Shown here piece after piece: positions 27,038 through 36,239 of a stretch of DNA of 64,000 nucleotides. The position numbers and the translations under genes are program-made. The DNA comes from an uncultured Sulfitobacter sp. GTDB lineage: Bacteria; Pseudomonadota; Alphaproteobacteria; Rhodobacterales; Rhodobacteraceae. The notes under the pieces were generated by a model. The model was not told where the DNA came from, ran no database searches, and saw only the letters and a list, made by a program, of their open reading frames with translations. Positions within the stretch are counted from its first letter, which is position 1. Every line of letters begins with the position of its first letter. Location of the stretch: NCBI RefSeq assembly GCF_947500075.1, contig NZ_CANMQS010000004.1:496001-560000 (forward strand). The letters are read 5' to 3'.

Positions 27038-28237
27038 TCACTCAGCGGGCGTCGCGCTTTCAGGGGCGGCCTTTTGCTTGGCCTGCACCTCTTCCACCCA
27101 AAGCGAATGGTGCTCCTTGGCCCATTGCTCTTCCACCTGACCGGAGCCCATGGCGTCATAGGCGCCTTCCATGCCCACCGATCCGATGTAGATATGCGCC
27201 AGCACAATCGCCATCAGCACAAAGCTGACAATGGCGTGCCACAGCTGGGCAAACTGCATTTCCTGATGCGGTGCCAGAACCGTGGGCAATTCACCCAGCC
27301 CCAGCGCACCCGATATGCCCCAGGCGTTCATCTTGGCAAAGGTCGCGGCAAACATGTTCATCTCGAACGGGAACAGCAGCGCAAGGCCGGAGACAGAGAT
27401 TGACCCGCCCAGCAGGATGACCGACCAGAAGATCAGTTTTTGCCCCGCATTGAACTTCTTCGCAGGTGGATGCCCTTTGGTGAAAATCCCGCCGCCTTTC
27501 AGCAGCCAGTTGATGTCCGTCCGGTCCGGCAGGTTGTGAATGACCCACATCACAAAGATCATCACCAGTGCGATCATAAACGCCCATGAGACGTTGTTGT
27601 GCACCCATTTCGATGCAATCGCGATGGTGGAGAATGCCTCATGCCCAAAGGCCGGGATCAGGACTTTGCGCCCGAATAGCGTGATCAACCCGGTGATGCC
27701 CAGCAGGATGAACGACCCTGCCAGCAACCAATGGCCAAACCGCTCAATCGCCTTGAACCGCTCAATCCGGCGGCCCGTCTTCTCCCCGTCGATGCGGATG
27801 CGCCCGCGCAGCAGATAAAACAGCGCCAGCAGCACCAAGGTGCCACCCATCAGATAGGCCCCATAGGTCGACAGCGGCCCTTCGCGGAAAGTCAGCCACT
27901 TCATGCCACCGTCCTGCACCAGCGTTGTGGCCGCAGGCCCGCGATAGGTGGAGGTGATGTCCGCAGACCCAAAGCGCAATGCGCGCCACAGCTCCGGGTC
28001 CGATGAGCCGCCCAAAGTGCCCAGTTGATTGGCCATACCAGCAGCCGAATCCGGATTGCCCACCGCGTCCGAGCGGAAGCTGTTGTCCACCGTCTCCCCC
28101 CGCTGGCGGGCCAGAATATCCTCCAGCGACTGCGCACCACCGGTCGCGGACCGGTCCGGGGCAGGGGCCTCCGCCTCTTGCGCATGGGCCGTGGTCAGAA
28201 ACGTCAGGGTCAGCAGCAGGGCGATCAGCGCGCGCAT
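27038..28237 (-). CDS. fdhC: formate dehydrogenase gamma subunit (cytochrome b556)
   Basis: The protein has 399 residues. A signal peptide is followed by an extra periplasmic N-terminal region of about 100 residues. Four helices of the FdnI/FdoI type carry likely haem histidines in ERFGHWLLAGSF, KWVHNNVSWAFM, QLWHAIVSF and VLAHIYIG. It anchors the complex and passes electrons to quinone. It is longer than E. coli FdnI because of the N-terminal extension. A hairpin terminator lies between fdhB and this gene, which may reduce its expression relative to the catalytic subunits. Confidence 0.92.
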   Translation of the reverse strand: MRALIALLLTLTFLTTAHAQEAEAPAPDRSATGGAQSLEDILARQRGETVDNSFRSDAVGNPDSAAGMANQLGTLGGSSDPELWRALRFGSADITSTYRGPAATTLVQDGGMKWLTFREGPLSTYGAYLMGGTLVLLALFYLLRGRIRIDGEKTGRRIERFKAIERFGHWLLAGSFILLGITGLITLFGRKVLIPAFGHEAFSTIAIASKWVHNNVSWAFMIALVMIFVMWVIHNLPDRTDINWLLKGGGIFTKGHPPAKKFNAGQKLIFWSVILLGGSISVSGLALLFPFEMNMFAATFAKMNAWGISGALGLGELPTVLAPHQEMQFAQLWHAIVSFVLMAIVLAHIYIGSVGMEGAYDAMGSGQVEEQWAKEHHSLWVEEVQAKQKAAPESATPAE

Positions 28238-28267
28238 GGGGGTATCCTTGTGAATTTCATATCAGCG

Positions 28268-28297
28268 AAAAAGGGCGACCCCCGTGGGAGCCGCCCT
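28268..28297 (-). terminator. intra-operon terminator/attenuator between fdhB and fdhC
   Basis: On the minus strand AGGGCG (28297-28292) pairs with CGCCCT (28277-28272), extended by a GC-rich inner stem. It is followed directly by TTTTT at 28272-28268. This is a standard intrinsic terminator shape, inside an operon whose next gene has its own AAGGA ribosome site. Confidence 0.7.
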
Positions 28298-28322
28298 GAT
28301 TTGTGTCTCACGTCAGAGCGGT

Positions 28323-28919
28323 TTAACCGTCGCGCTGACCATAGGCTGAACCCCAGCCCCAGGCACCGGAGCCAAAGCCCCGCGCCACCACACGTTCGCG
28401 GTAGATGCCGGAAACAACGTCCCCGTCACCCGCCAGCAGTGCCTTGGTTGCGCACATCTCAGCGCAGATCGGCAGCTTGCCTTCCGCGATGCGGTTCTTG
28501 CCGTATTTGGCGAACTCCGCGGTGGAATGGGTCTCCTCCGGACCACCGGCGCAGAAGGTACATTTGTCCATCTTGCCACGGGATCCGAAATTGCCCGCCT
28601 GCGGGAACTGCGGCGCGCCGAAAGGGCACGCGTAGAAACAGTATCCACAGCCAATGCAGAGGTCTTTGGAGTGGAGCACCACCCCCTCCTCGTTCTGGTA
28701 AAAGCAGTCTGTCGGGCAGACCGCCATACAGGGGGCATCCGAACAATGCATACATGCCACGGAAATCGACCGTTCTCCGGGAGAGCCGTCATTGATGGTG
28801 ACGACCTTCCGGCGGTTGATGCCCCAGGGCACTTCATGTTCGTTCTTACATGCTGTCACGCAGGCATTGCATTCAATGCAGCGTTCGGCATCCACGAGAA
28901 ACTTTGCTCTTGCGGCCAT
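28323..28919 (-). CDS. fdhB: formate dehydrogenase beta subunit (four [4Fe-4S])
   Basis: The protein has 198 residues with ferredoxin motifs starting at C14 (CIECNACVTAC), CMHCSDAPCMAVCP, CIGCGYCFYACP and CTFCAGG...C. It relays electrons from the catalytic subunit to the gamma subunit. It is shorter than E. coli FdnH and has no C-terminal membrane helix, which is usual for the alphaproteobacterial type. Start ATG 28919 has GGAGG upstream, 14 bases after the fdhA stop. Confidence 0.95.
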   Translation of the reverse strand: MAARAKFLVDAERCIECNACVTACKNEHEVPWGINRRKVVTINDGSPGERSISVACMHCSDAPCMAVCPTDCFYQNEEGVVLHSKDLCIGCGYCFYACPFGAPQFPQAGNFGSRGKMDKCTFCAGGPEETHSTAEFAKYGKNRIAEGKLPICAEMCATKALLAGDGDVVSGIYRERVVARGFGSGAWGWGSAYGQRDG

Positions 28920-28933
28920 TGTCTATGTCCTCC

Positions 28934-31828
28934 TTACGCTGCCCAGATTTTGCAAAGAGTGGCTTTCGTCTCTTGCATCTGGGTGACTGAATCGTAGCCA
29001 TAGGTTTGTGCGGTGTTGGTACTTTCGCCCAGCACATAAGGGTCCGCACCGTCGGGATATTTGTGACGTTGGTCTTCGCCCTCAAAATGCCCGCCGAAGT
29101 GGAACGGCATGAAGGCCACGCCTTCGCCAACCCGTTGGGTGACCATGGCCATCACTTTGACCTTGCCGCCTTCGGGGCCTTCCACCCAGACCTGTTCGCC
29201 ATCCCGGATGCCAAGGTTGTTGGCGTCGCGGGTGTTGATCTCAACGAACATGTCCTGCTGTAGCTCAGCGAGCCACGGGTTGGAGCGTGTCTCATCCCCG
29301 CCGCCTTCATATTCCACCAGACGACCGGACGTCAGGATCATTGGATAATCCTTTGAGAAGTCCTGCTTCTGGATAGAGGCATACATGGTCGGCAAGCGGT
29401 AGAACTTGCGGTCCTCGTAGGTGGGGTAATCCGCAACCAGATCGCGACGGTTGCTGTACAGCGGCTCGCGGTGAACCGGGATCGGGTCCGGGAAGGTCCA
29501 GACAACCGCACGGGCCTTGGCGTTGCCAAAGGGCGCACATTCATGCGCAATCGCAACCCGCTGGATGCCGCCCGACAGGTCGGTCTTCCAGTTGGTCTTG
29601 GGCCCCGCCACCGCATCAATCGCGGCGCGTTCCTCTGCCGTCAGCTCGCTGTCCCAACCAAGGTCCATCAGCATCTGCATCGTGAACTCGGGATAGCCAT
29701 CCTGAATGTCCGATCCCAGGCTGTAGACCCCTTCGGCCAGCAGGTTCTCCCCATCCCGCTCCACGCCGAAACGGGCGCGGAAGGTCAGGCCACCTTCAGA
29801 GACACGCTTGGACATGTCGTAAAGGTTCGGCGTGCCGGGGTGGTTCATCTCTGGCGTGCCCCAGCTTGGCCATGGCAGACCGTAGTAATCGCCATCCGCC
29901 GGGCCACCCACCGCTTGCAGCGTGGTGCGGTCAAACGTGTGCTGGTTGGCCATGTGCATCTTGATGCGCTCTGGGCTCTGACCGGTATAGCCGATGGTCC
30001 ACATGCCGCGGTTGAACTCCCGCGTGATGCTTTCGACCACGGGTGTTTCCGCATCTTCCATCTCAATGTTGCGGAACAGACGGTCGCCCCAGCCAAACTT
30101 GTTGGCAAACTTCGCCATGATCACCTCATCGGGGAGGCTTTCAAACAGCGGATCGACCACCTTGTCGCGCCACTGCAACGACCGGTTCGAGGCGGTGACA
30201 GAGCCGCGCGTCTCAAACTGCGTACAGGCAGGCAACAGGTAGACGCCATCGGTGCGGTCATGCAGCACCGCAGACACCGTTGGATAAGGATCGATGACCA
30301 CGAGCATATCAAGCTGCTCCATCGCGGTCTTCATTTCCTTCATACGGGTCTGTGAGTTGGGCGCGTGACCCCAGAGCACCATGGCGCGCACCTTGTCAGG
30401 ATTGTCCATGTTTTCAGGGTCTTCCAGCACGCCGTCAATCCAGCGCGACACCGGAATACCGGTGAGGTTCTGCAACGACTTGTCCTTGCCTTCGGCATCC
30501 TTGGTCATCGCGAACTGGGCTTTCAGCCAGTCCGCATCTTCCTCCCAGACGCGACCCCAGTGGGCCCATGCGCCTGCGGACAGACCGTAGTAACCGGGCA
30601 GCGTGTGGCTGAGAACACCAAGGTCCGTCGCGCCCTGCACGTTGTCGTGGCCGCGGAAGATGTTGGTGCCGCCACCGGAGGTGCCCATGTTGCCAAGCGC
30701 CAGCTGCAACACACAATAGGCACGTGTGTTGTTGTTGCCGTTGGTGTGCTGGGTGCCGCCCATGCACCAGATCACGGTGCCGGGACGGTTGTTGGCCATG
30801 GTCCGCGCCACGCGCTTGAGCTGCGAACCGGGCGCACCGGTCACACGCTCGACTTCTTCAGGTGTCCACTTGGCCACTTCTTCCTTGATCTGGTCCATGC
30901 CCCAGACACGGGTGCGGATGAACTCCTTGTCCTCCCAGCCGTTCTCGAAGATGTGGTAGAGGATACCCCAGACCAGCGCCACGTCGGTGCCGGGACGGAA
31001 ACGCACATATTCATCCGCATGGGCCGCCGTGCGGGTAAAGCGCGGGTCACAGACGATGACGGGTGCGTTGTTCTGCTCCTTGGCTTTCAGCAAGTGCAAC
31101 AGCGAGACGGGGTGCGCCTCTGCCGGGTTGCCGCCGATGATGAAGATCGCCTTGGAATTGTGGATGTCGTTGTAGCTATTGGTCATCGCCCCATAGCCCC
31201 AGGTGTTGGCAACACCCGCCACCGTGGTGGAGTGACAAATCCGCGCCTGGTGATCCACGTTGTTGGTGCCCCAATAGGCAGCAAACTTGCGGAAGAGATA
31301 GGCTTGTTCGTTGTTATGCTTGGCAGAACCGAGCCAGTAGACGGAATCCGGTCCGCTTTCTTCGCGGATATTCATCATGCCGTCGCCGATCTCATTGATC
31401 GCCTGATCCCATGAGATGCGCTTCCATTCCCCGTTTTCTTTCTTCATCGGGTACTTGAGGCGGCGTTCACCATGGGCGTGCTCGCGCACAGCGGCCCCTT
31501 TGGCGCAATGGGCACCAAGGTTGAAGGGGCTGTCCCAACCGGGTTCCTGACCCGTCCAGACACCATTGGCGACCTCAGCCACCACCGTACAGCCCACAGA
31601 ACAGTGGGTGCAGACGGATTTGATCGTTTCGACCGCGCCATTCACGGCCGTTGCGGCAGAGGCCTGAGTGACCGTGCCACCCGTGGCCGAAATCGCAGCC
31701 AGACCACCAATGGCCAGACCCGAGCCGCGCAGGAACGCCCGGCGGTCTACTGATTTTTCTGCGATGTCTGAAAGTATGCCGGTCCGCTGGGGGCGTCGCG
31801 CAACCCCGTTGGTCTTTTTCCTAAGCAT
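28934..31828 (-). CDS. fdhA: formate dehydrogenase alpha subunit, Tat-exported bis-MGD enzyme (Cys form)
   Basis: The protein has 964 residues. Tat motif DRRAFLRG at 28-35 follows a polar leader (MLRKKTNGVARR) common in this family. A [4Fe-4S] site is formed by C73, C76, C80 and C108. The metal-ligand position is C198 in ARICHSTT, so this is a cysteine rather than selenocysteine enzyme, with the adjacent His. It oxidises formate to CO2 in the periplasm. ATG 31828 has GGAGGA upstream; the frame is open to 31912. The nearby tupBC genes suggest tungsten rather than molybdenum, which is inference. Confidence 0.95.
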   Translation of the reverse strand: MLRKKTNGVARRPQRTGILSDIAEKSVDRRAFLRGSGLAIGGLAAISATGGTVTQASAATAVNGAVETIKSVCTHCSVGCTVVAEVANGVWTGQEPGWDSPFNLGAHCAKGAAVREHAHGERRLKYPMKKENGEWKRISWDQAINEIGDGMMNIREESGPDSVYWLGSAKHNNEQAYLFRKFAAYWGTNNVDHQARICHSTTVAGVANTWGYGAMTNSYNDIHNSKAIFIIGGNPAEAHPVSLLHLLKAKEQNNAPVIVCDPRFTRTAAHADEYVRFRPGTDVALVWGILYHIFENGWEDKEFIRTRVWGMDQIKEEVAKWTPEEVERVTGAPGSQLKRVARTMANNRPGTVIWCMGGTQHTNGNNNTRAYCVLQLALGNMGTSGGGTNIFRGHDNVQGATDLGVLSHTLPGYYGLSAGAWAHWGRVWEEDADWLKAQFAMTKDAEGKDKSLQNLTGIPVSRWIDGVLEDPENMDNPDKVRAMVLWGHAPNSQTRMKEMKTAMEQLDMLVVIDPYPTVSAVLHDRTDGVYLLPACTQFETRGSVTASNRSLQWRDKVVDPLFESLPDEVIMAKFANKFGWGDRLFRNIEMEDAETPVVESITREFNRGMWTIGYTGQSPERIKMHMANQHTFDRTTLQAVGGPADGDYYGLPWPSWGTPEMNHPGTPNLYDMSKRVSEGGLTFRARFGVERDGENLLAEGVYSLGSDIQDGYPEFTMQMLMDLGWDSELTAEERAAIDAVAGPKTNWKTDLSGGIQRVAIAHECAPFGNAKARAVVWTFPDPIPVHREPLYSNRRDLVADYPTYEDRKFYRLPTMYASIQKQDFSKDYPMILTSGRLVEYEGGGDETRSNPWLAELQQDMFVEINTRDANNLGIRDGEQVWVEGPEGGKVKVMAMVTQRVGEGVAFMPFHFGGHFEGEDQRHKYPDGADPYVLGESTNTAQTYGYDSVTQMQETKATLCKIWAA

Positions 31829-31959
31829 TTTAGTTCCTCCCTTGCGTGCTCGGGGCCAGCCCCTCGCTTGCTTGGTTATGATTGTGTCCTCAGACAGTCG
31901 GGCGTCACGCAACCAGTCGTCCCAGGATCGTCATCGTTGTGTCGTCTTGTGATGGCGTC

Positions 31960-32148
31960 CTAGAAGCGGGCGCTGTCGAGGTAGGCGCGGGTGTGCGCGG
32001 TGTCCTGCATCTTTTCAGATGTCGGATCGACTGGGTTGGCCTCAGCCGTGTCAGTGCTGGCGGCCAGAGCCACAGCAGCAACCGGCGCGGTGGTCCCGGC
32101 CAGTTTCAGAAAGTCGCGGCGATTGGTGCCTGTCTCTTTCTTGGTCAT
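31960..32148 (-). CDS. formate dehydrogenase region Tat-targeted small protein
   Basis: The protein has 62 residues. It contains twin-arginine motif NRRDFLKLAG followed by an Ala-rich hydrophobic stretch, leaving a mature tail of about 28 residues. This is the short 'formate dehydrogenase region TAT target' family (TIGR02811), always found next to fdhA. The molecular role is unknown; it may accompany FdhA through the Tat system. It lies between the chaperone and fdhA genes in the same direction. Confidence 0.85.
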   Translation of the reverse strand: MTKKETGTNRRDFLKLAGTTAPVAAVALAASTDTAEANPVDPTSEKMQDTAHTRAYLDSARF

Positions 32149-32204
32149 TGGGGATGTCTCCCTCCCTTGTTGTGGTGGGCATCCCCACCGATGATTTCTG
32201 CCGC

Positions 32205-32810
32205 TTATGCAGCAGTCATGCGAAATGCTTCGCGTTCGATGTCCATGAACTCCCGCCCCACAGCGCCCAATGACGCATAGAGAATGGAATTCTTCGCCGC
32301 TTCCAGATCCGAAAAGAAATGTCCGGCCCAGGGCGCGATGTGCTTGTTGTAAAACGTCTTTTGGTCGTCCAGCGTGGCAACCTGCCCAAACCGCCCCACG
32401 ATCATGCCCGCCATCATCTCCATCAGGGAGGCGATGTTGTCTTCGGGCTCAAACACATTGGGCGCACGGCTCATGCTGCGCGCGGCCATGTCTGTGCGCA
32501 GCGTCGCCAGCGGCTTTTCGTTCAGGAACCCGGTCAGGTAATAACTCGCATAGGGCAGCAACTCCCCCCGACCCAACCCGATGAAGAGCGCGTTGAACTC
32601 GCTTTCCACAGTCTTGGGTTTGCTGGCTTTGGCGACCCGCGCCAGACCGGCAATGGCTTTGCCCAATTCACTCTCATCGCCGGACAGGCCCGCACATTGA
32701 TCCAGCAACAGCTGATCCGGCGGGCCGGACAACATCAGCCCCAGAAAGTTATAGAGGTCCGCACGCAGGCGGTCCTCGGAGGCGACAGTGATATCTTCGG
32801 CAGCGTTCAC
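32205..32810 (-). CDS. TorD/DmsD-like redox-enzyme maturation chaperone
   Basis: The protein has 201 residues, all-helical, with TVESEFNALFIGLGRGELLPYASYYLTGFL and EPEDNIASLMEMM matching the TorD family (Y/FxxLFxG and EPxDH-like motifs). It probably binds the FdhA Tat signal until cofactor insertion is complete. The start is GTG at 32810, overlapping the DUF3306 stop (GTGA) with GAGGAAA upstream. Confidence 0.85.
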   Translation of the reverse strand: MNAAEDITVASEDRLRADLYNFLGLMLSGPPDQLLLDQCAGLSGDESELGKAIAGLARVAKASKPKTVESEFNALFIGLGRGELLPYASYYLTGFLNEKPLATLRTDMAARSMSRAPNVFEPEDNIASLMEMMAGMIVGRFGQVATLDDQKTFYNKHIAPWAGHFFSDLEAAKNSILYASLGAVGREFMDIEREAFRMTAA

Positions 32811-33403
32811 GCGGTTTCCTCAGTTACGAATTTCATCCGGCGCGGGGCAGGGGCGGCATAGGCCATCTCTTCCTCTTCCGGCGCGGGGGCCTCATCGACC
32901 TCTGGCGCGGTCTCCTCGGCCGTGGCGACCAGCACCTCTTCCTCGACCGGCGCCTCCTCCGGCGCCTCTTCCACATCCGGGGCCGCTTCAGCTTTTTCCG
33001 CCTGACGGGCCATTTCCTCTACGTGTTTCAGCATGCCTTTGCCCACCTGATAGGCGGTCTGCATGTTTTCCACCACCATGGCGCTGTCGGTGAAATCCTC
33101 ACCGTAATCCACCAGCATATCGACGTTTGCCAACACCGGGTTCGACCGCCACAAGGTGCGCAGCGCGCGGCGGCGGATCTGATCCGGCACGGCCTTGGCC
33201 ATGAACACGCTGAAATCATCGCCCTGCACCAGCGTGTCCGGGTCCGGCAGTTCCAACGCCTCCAGCACTTCGGCCTCTGACATCTCTTCATAGACCGCGT
33301 GTTCTTCTGCCAGCGCCTCGGCTTGAACGGCAGCCTTCTCGGCCTCCGCCTCTGCAACGACCCCGGCGCGGCGGCGTGCCCAGAAATCACCGCGCGCGGT
33401 CAA
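32807..33403 (-). CDS. DUF3306 family protein of formate dehydrogenase loci
   Basis: The protein has 198 residues. The core (GDFWARRRAG; LPDPDTLVQGDDFSVFMAKAVPDQIRRRALRTLWRSNPVLA) is the DUF3306 signature. An acidic, proline/alanine-rich C-terminal tail (about residues 135-190) follows. The start is TTG 33403 within TTGA overlapping the DUF3305 stop, with AAGGAG eight bases upstream; no ATG fits the family N-terminus. Function unknown, but the family nearly always sits with DUF3305, TorD and fdhA, so a maturation role is likely. Confidence 0.85.
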   Translation of the reverse strand: MTARGDFWARRRAGVVAEAEAEKAAVQAEALAEEHAVYEEMSEAEVLEALELPDPDTLVQGDDFSVFMAKAVPDQIRRRALRTLWRSNPVLANVDMLVDYGEDFTDSAMVVENMQTAYQVGKGMLKHVEEMARQAEKAEAAPDVEEAPEEAPVEEEVLVATAEETAPEVDEAPAPEEEEMAYAAPAPRRMKFVTEETA

Positions 33404-33960
33404 TGCACCGTCTCCTTGGTCGACGGCGCGCGGTACACATCCGCCACCTGCCGGATGCGCGCATCGCCAATGCCGTCTTCCTTGCGGTCGACCCGGCTCT
33501 TGTCACGGCGGCGCTTTATAAACACCTCATCCTCGTGATGCAGTTCCACATAATCCCGGATCCAGGCCACCAGCCCTTCGGGCATCGGCACTTTCTCCAC
33601 CAGCTCTTCGCCCGTATCCGCATAATCCTGCGCCTCGTAAGGAGAGGCCGTGACCAGCGTCACATCCAGCGGATTGTCCCCCTCGGACGGGCGCATCACG
33701 ACGTAAATGGCAGGCACCTTGGCCGACAACCCATGCAGATAGGCCTCCGTATCGGTACGGAACAATTCCAGCGGCAGGGTGGCGGCATGATACTCCACCG
33801 CGTCGCCATCTGTGCGCAGCTCTTTCCAGTCCGCCTTGCCCGCGCCGGGCAGCACAGCCACCGCTTTCCACACATACGCAGCCCAGCGGGTCACCCCCGG
33901 TACGCGGCGGATGACAACGCCCAGCGGCATCGAGATGGATTTGGGGCTTTGGCTGGTCAA
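33400..33960 (-). CDS. DUF3305 family protein of formate dehydrogenase loci
   Basis: The protein has 186 residues. MPLGVVIRRVPGVTRWA is the family opening motif and YVELHHEDEVFIKRRRDKSRVD lies near the end. The start is either TTG 33960, which has AGGGA upstream, or ATG 33930 (the first ATG, with a weaker site). It is the first gene of the minus-strand fdh maturation-structural series and is divergent from the polyferredoxin gene. Function unknown. Confidence 0.85.
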   Translation of the reverse strand: MTSQSPKSISMPLGVVIRRVPGVTRWAAYVWKAVAVLPGAGKADWKELRTDGDAVEYHAATLPLELFRTDTEAYLHGLSAKVPAIYVVMRPSEGDNPLDVTLVTASPYEAQDYADTGEELVEKVPMPEGLVAWIRDYVELHHEDEVFIKRRRDKSRVDRKEDGIGDARIRQVADVYRAPSTKETVH

Positions 33961-34292
33961 GGTGTCCCTGGGTCTGGCGTTGGCGAGGTCAACTGTTGGC
34001 TGCTGCCATGATTGTCTGATTCAGGGGTATTTTCAAAGAAGTTTTTGCCATCTCAGACCGTCAAATTCCATTGTGCTGCGGCGCGGCAAGCGCTTGCATT
34101 TCGTTTCGGTCAACAGGGCTTGACCCATGCGTGATCCGGGCGCGCCAACGTGTCAGGACAAATTTTTCCTTCGCACATGCAGCATTGCCGGATCAGGGTG
34201 CGCACCGCCAGAAATGTGGTTTACGCTGAGGGTGAATCGCGGCTAGCCTACCGGGCGCGCTGCACCTGCAGCAGACAGATCGAGGGGCAAAA
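33961..34292. promoter_or_regulatory. divergent intergenic region of the formate dehydrogenase island
   Basis: 332 bases separate DUF3305 (minus) and the polyferredoxin (plus), so promoters for both directions should lie here. It is less GC-rich than the flanking genes in 34015-34080. CGGCAAGCGCTTGC near 34083 is partly palindromic, with AAGCGCTT at its centre, and could be a regulator site. TTGACC near 34119 may be a -35 box without a clear -10. I see no coding frame. Confidence 0.4.
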
Positions 34293-36239
34293 ATGGCCAA
34301 ACGGCTTATTCTATGTGACTGCGCAGGCAGCCAGTCTGTAAATGCAGAAGGCATCGCGGAAGGTGCGGGGGTGGCATGCTCCAGGGTGTACACCGCGCTC
34401 TGTACCACGCAGATCGAACAGGCGGCCAAGGAACTGGGGCAGGGGGAGGCACTCATCGCCTGCCAGCAGGAACGCCAGACCTTCGAAGACCTCGCGGCTG
34501 AACTCGACATCGACACCCCCGGTTTCGTCGACCTGCGCGACCGCGCGGGCTGGGGCGAAGGCAATGCCGCGCCCAAGATGGCTGCCCTCGCCGCCGAAGC
34601 GGCCCTTGCCCTGCCGATTGGCAAATCCGTGGACGTGGTCTCTGACGGCACCTGCCTGATCATCGGGGGGGAGGCCGCCCTTGCCGCGGCCGCTGACCTC
34701 AGCGAAACCCTCGCCATCACCGTTTTGCTGAGCGACCCCGACCTGATCCCCGCCAGCCGCGCCTTCGACTGCGTCGTCGGCACCATCCGCACCGTCGCGG
34801 GTGCATTGGGTGATTTCACCGTCAAATTCGACGCCCTGCAACAGATCCAGCCCGGCGGGCGCGGGGCCTTCACGCTGAGCGATCCCCAAAACGGCGCGGT
34901 CTCCGGCTGCGACATCATCCTTGATCTTTCTGGCGCTTCCGCCCTCGTCCCCGCCCCCGACAAGCGCGAAGGCTACCTGCGCGCCGATCCGTCCCACGCG
35001 CCCTCCATCGCCAAAGCCGTGTTGGAAGCCTCGCAACTCGTCGGCACGTTTGAGAAACCCCTCTACGTGCGCTTGGAGCCCAGCCTCTGCGCTCACAGCC
35101 GCGCGGAACAAGCGGCCTGTTCCAACTGCCTCAACGTCTGCCCCACGGGGGCCATCACCTCCGCCGGGGAACATGTCGCCATCGACCCGATGATCTGCGC
35201 AGGCTGCGGGTCGTGCTCCGCCGTCTGCCCCTCCGGAGCCATCAGCTATGACGCGCCGCCCGTCGATGCGATCTTCCGCAGGCTCACCACTTTGGCGTCT
35301 ACCTACCGCAAATCGGGCGGTACCGCGCCGCACTTGCTGGTCCATGACGCGACACATGGGGTGGAAATGATCTCCCTCGCGGCCCGTTTCAGCCGGGGCT
35401 TGCCCGCCCATGTGATCCCGCTGGAAGTGGATGCTTTGTCGGGCTTCGGCCACGCGGAAATGCTTGCCGCGCTCTCCGCCGGGTTTGAGCATGTCGATAT
35501 CCTGATGTCCCCCAAAACCGAAAGGGAGGTGCTGGACATCCAAGCCGCCCTCACCACCGCCATGGCCGGGGCAGAGGCCGTCCGCCTGCTGTACCCCGCT
35601 GACCCGGATGCGCTGTGCGACACGCTCTATGACACAACACCCGAAACGCGCACCTGCGCCCCGGTCCTGCCGATGGGCACCCGCCGTCAGGTCGCGCGCC
35701 TCGCCGCCAAGGCGCTACAGCCGGAGGCCGAAATCCTCGACCTCCCCGAAAACGCGCCCTATGGCGCGATCTTGGTGGACAAAGACGCCTGCACGCTCTG
35801 CCTCTCCTGCGTCTCCCTCTGCCCCTCCGGCGCGCTGGGCGACAACCCTGATCTTCCGCAACTGCGCTTTCAGGAAGACGCCTGCCTGCAATGCGGGCTG
35901 TGCAGCAACATCTGCCCCGAAGACGCCATCACCCTGAAACCTCAGATGAATCTGACCGACGCCGCCTTCACCCAGCAGGTCATCAACGAAGAGGAACCCT
36001 TTGCCTGCATCGAATGCGGCAGCCTCTTCGGCTCCAAATCCACCATTGCGAAGATCACCGAAAAGCTCGCGGGCAAACACGCGATGTTCGCCACCTCAGA
36101 CGCGGCCAAAATGATCCAGATGTGCGAGAACTGCCGCATTCAGGCGCAGTACCATTCCACCGACAACCCATTTCAGGGCGGCGAACGCCCCCGCGTGCGC
36201 ACCTCCGAGGACTACTTCTCCAAACGCAAGGATCACTGA
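34293..36239 (+). CDS. polyferredoxin-type 4Fe-4S protein of the formate dehydrogenase locus
   Basis: The protein has 648 residues and no signal, so it is cytoplasmic. Four classical [4Fe-4S] motifs occur in two pairs: from C276 (CSNCLNVCP), C302 (CAGCGSCSAVCP), C500 (CTLCLSCVSLCP) and C531 (CLQCGLCSNICP). Two extra CxxC pairs lie near 571 (CIEC) and 612 (CENC). The N-terminal 270 residues contain LILCDCAGSQ and a nucleotide-fold-like stretch. It is a regular member of fdh clusters with DUF3305/3306. Electron supply for enzyme maturation is plausible but unproven. Its stop overlaps the opposing cytochrome gene by 7 bases. Confidence 0.85.
   Translation: MAKRLILCDCAGSQSVNAEGIAEGAGVACSRVYTALCTTQIEQAAKELGQGEALIACQQERQTFEDLAAELDIDTPGFVDLRDRAGWGEGNAAPKMAALAAEAALALPIGKSVDVVSDGTCLIIGGEAALAAAADLSETLAITVLLSDPDLIPASRAFDCVVGTIRTVAGALGDFTVKFDALQQIQPGGRGAFTLSDPQNGAVSGCDIILDLSGASALVPAPDKREGYLRADPSHAPSIAKAVLEASQLVGTFEKPLYVRLEPSLCAHSRAEQAACSNCLNVCPTGAITSAGEHVAIDPMICAGCGSCSAVCPSGAISYDAPPVDAIFRRLTTLASTYRKSGGTAPHLLVHDATHGVEMISLAARFSRGLPAHVIPLEVDALSGFGHAEMLAALSAGFEHVDILMSPKTEREVLDIQAALTTAMAGAEAVRLLYPADPDALCDTLYDTTPETRTCAPVLPMGTRRQVARLAAKALQPEAEILDLPENAPYGAILVDKDACTLCLSCVSLCPSGALGDNPDLPQLRFQEDACLQCGLCSNICPEDAITLKPQMNLTDAAFTQQVINEEEPFACIECGSLFGSKSTIAKITEKLAGKHAMFATSDAAKMIQMCENCRIQAQYHSTDNPFQGGERPRVRTSEDYFSKRKDH

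Noticed and set aside
31230-31240. Possible selenocysteine site in fdhA
   Set aside because: The position is an ordinary TGT Cys codon (C198). There is no in-frame TGA.
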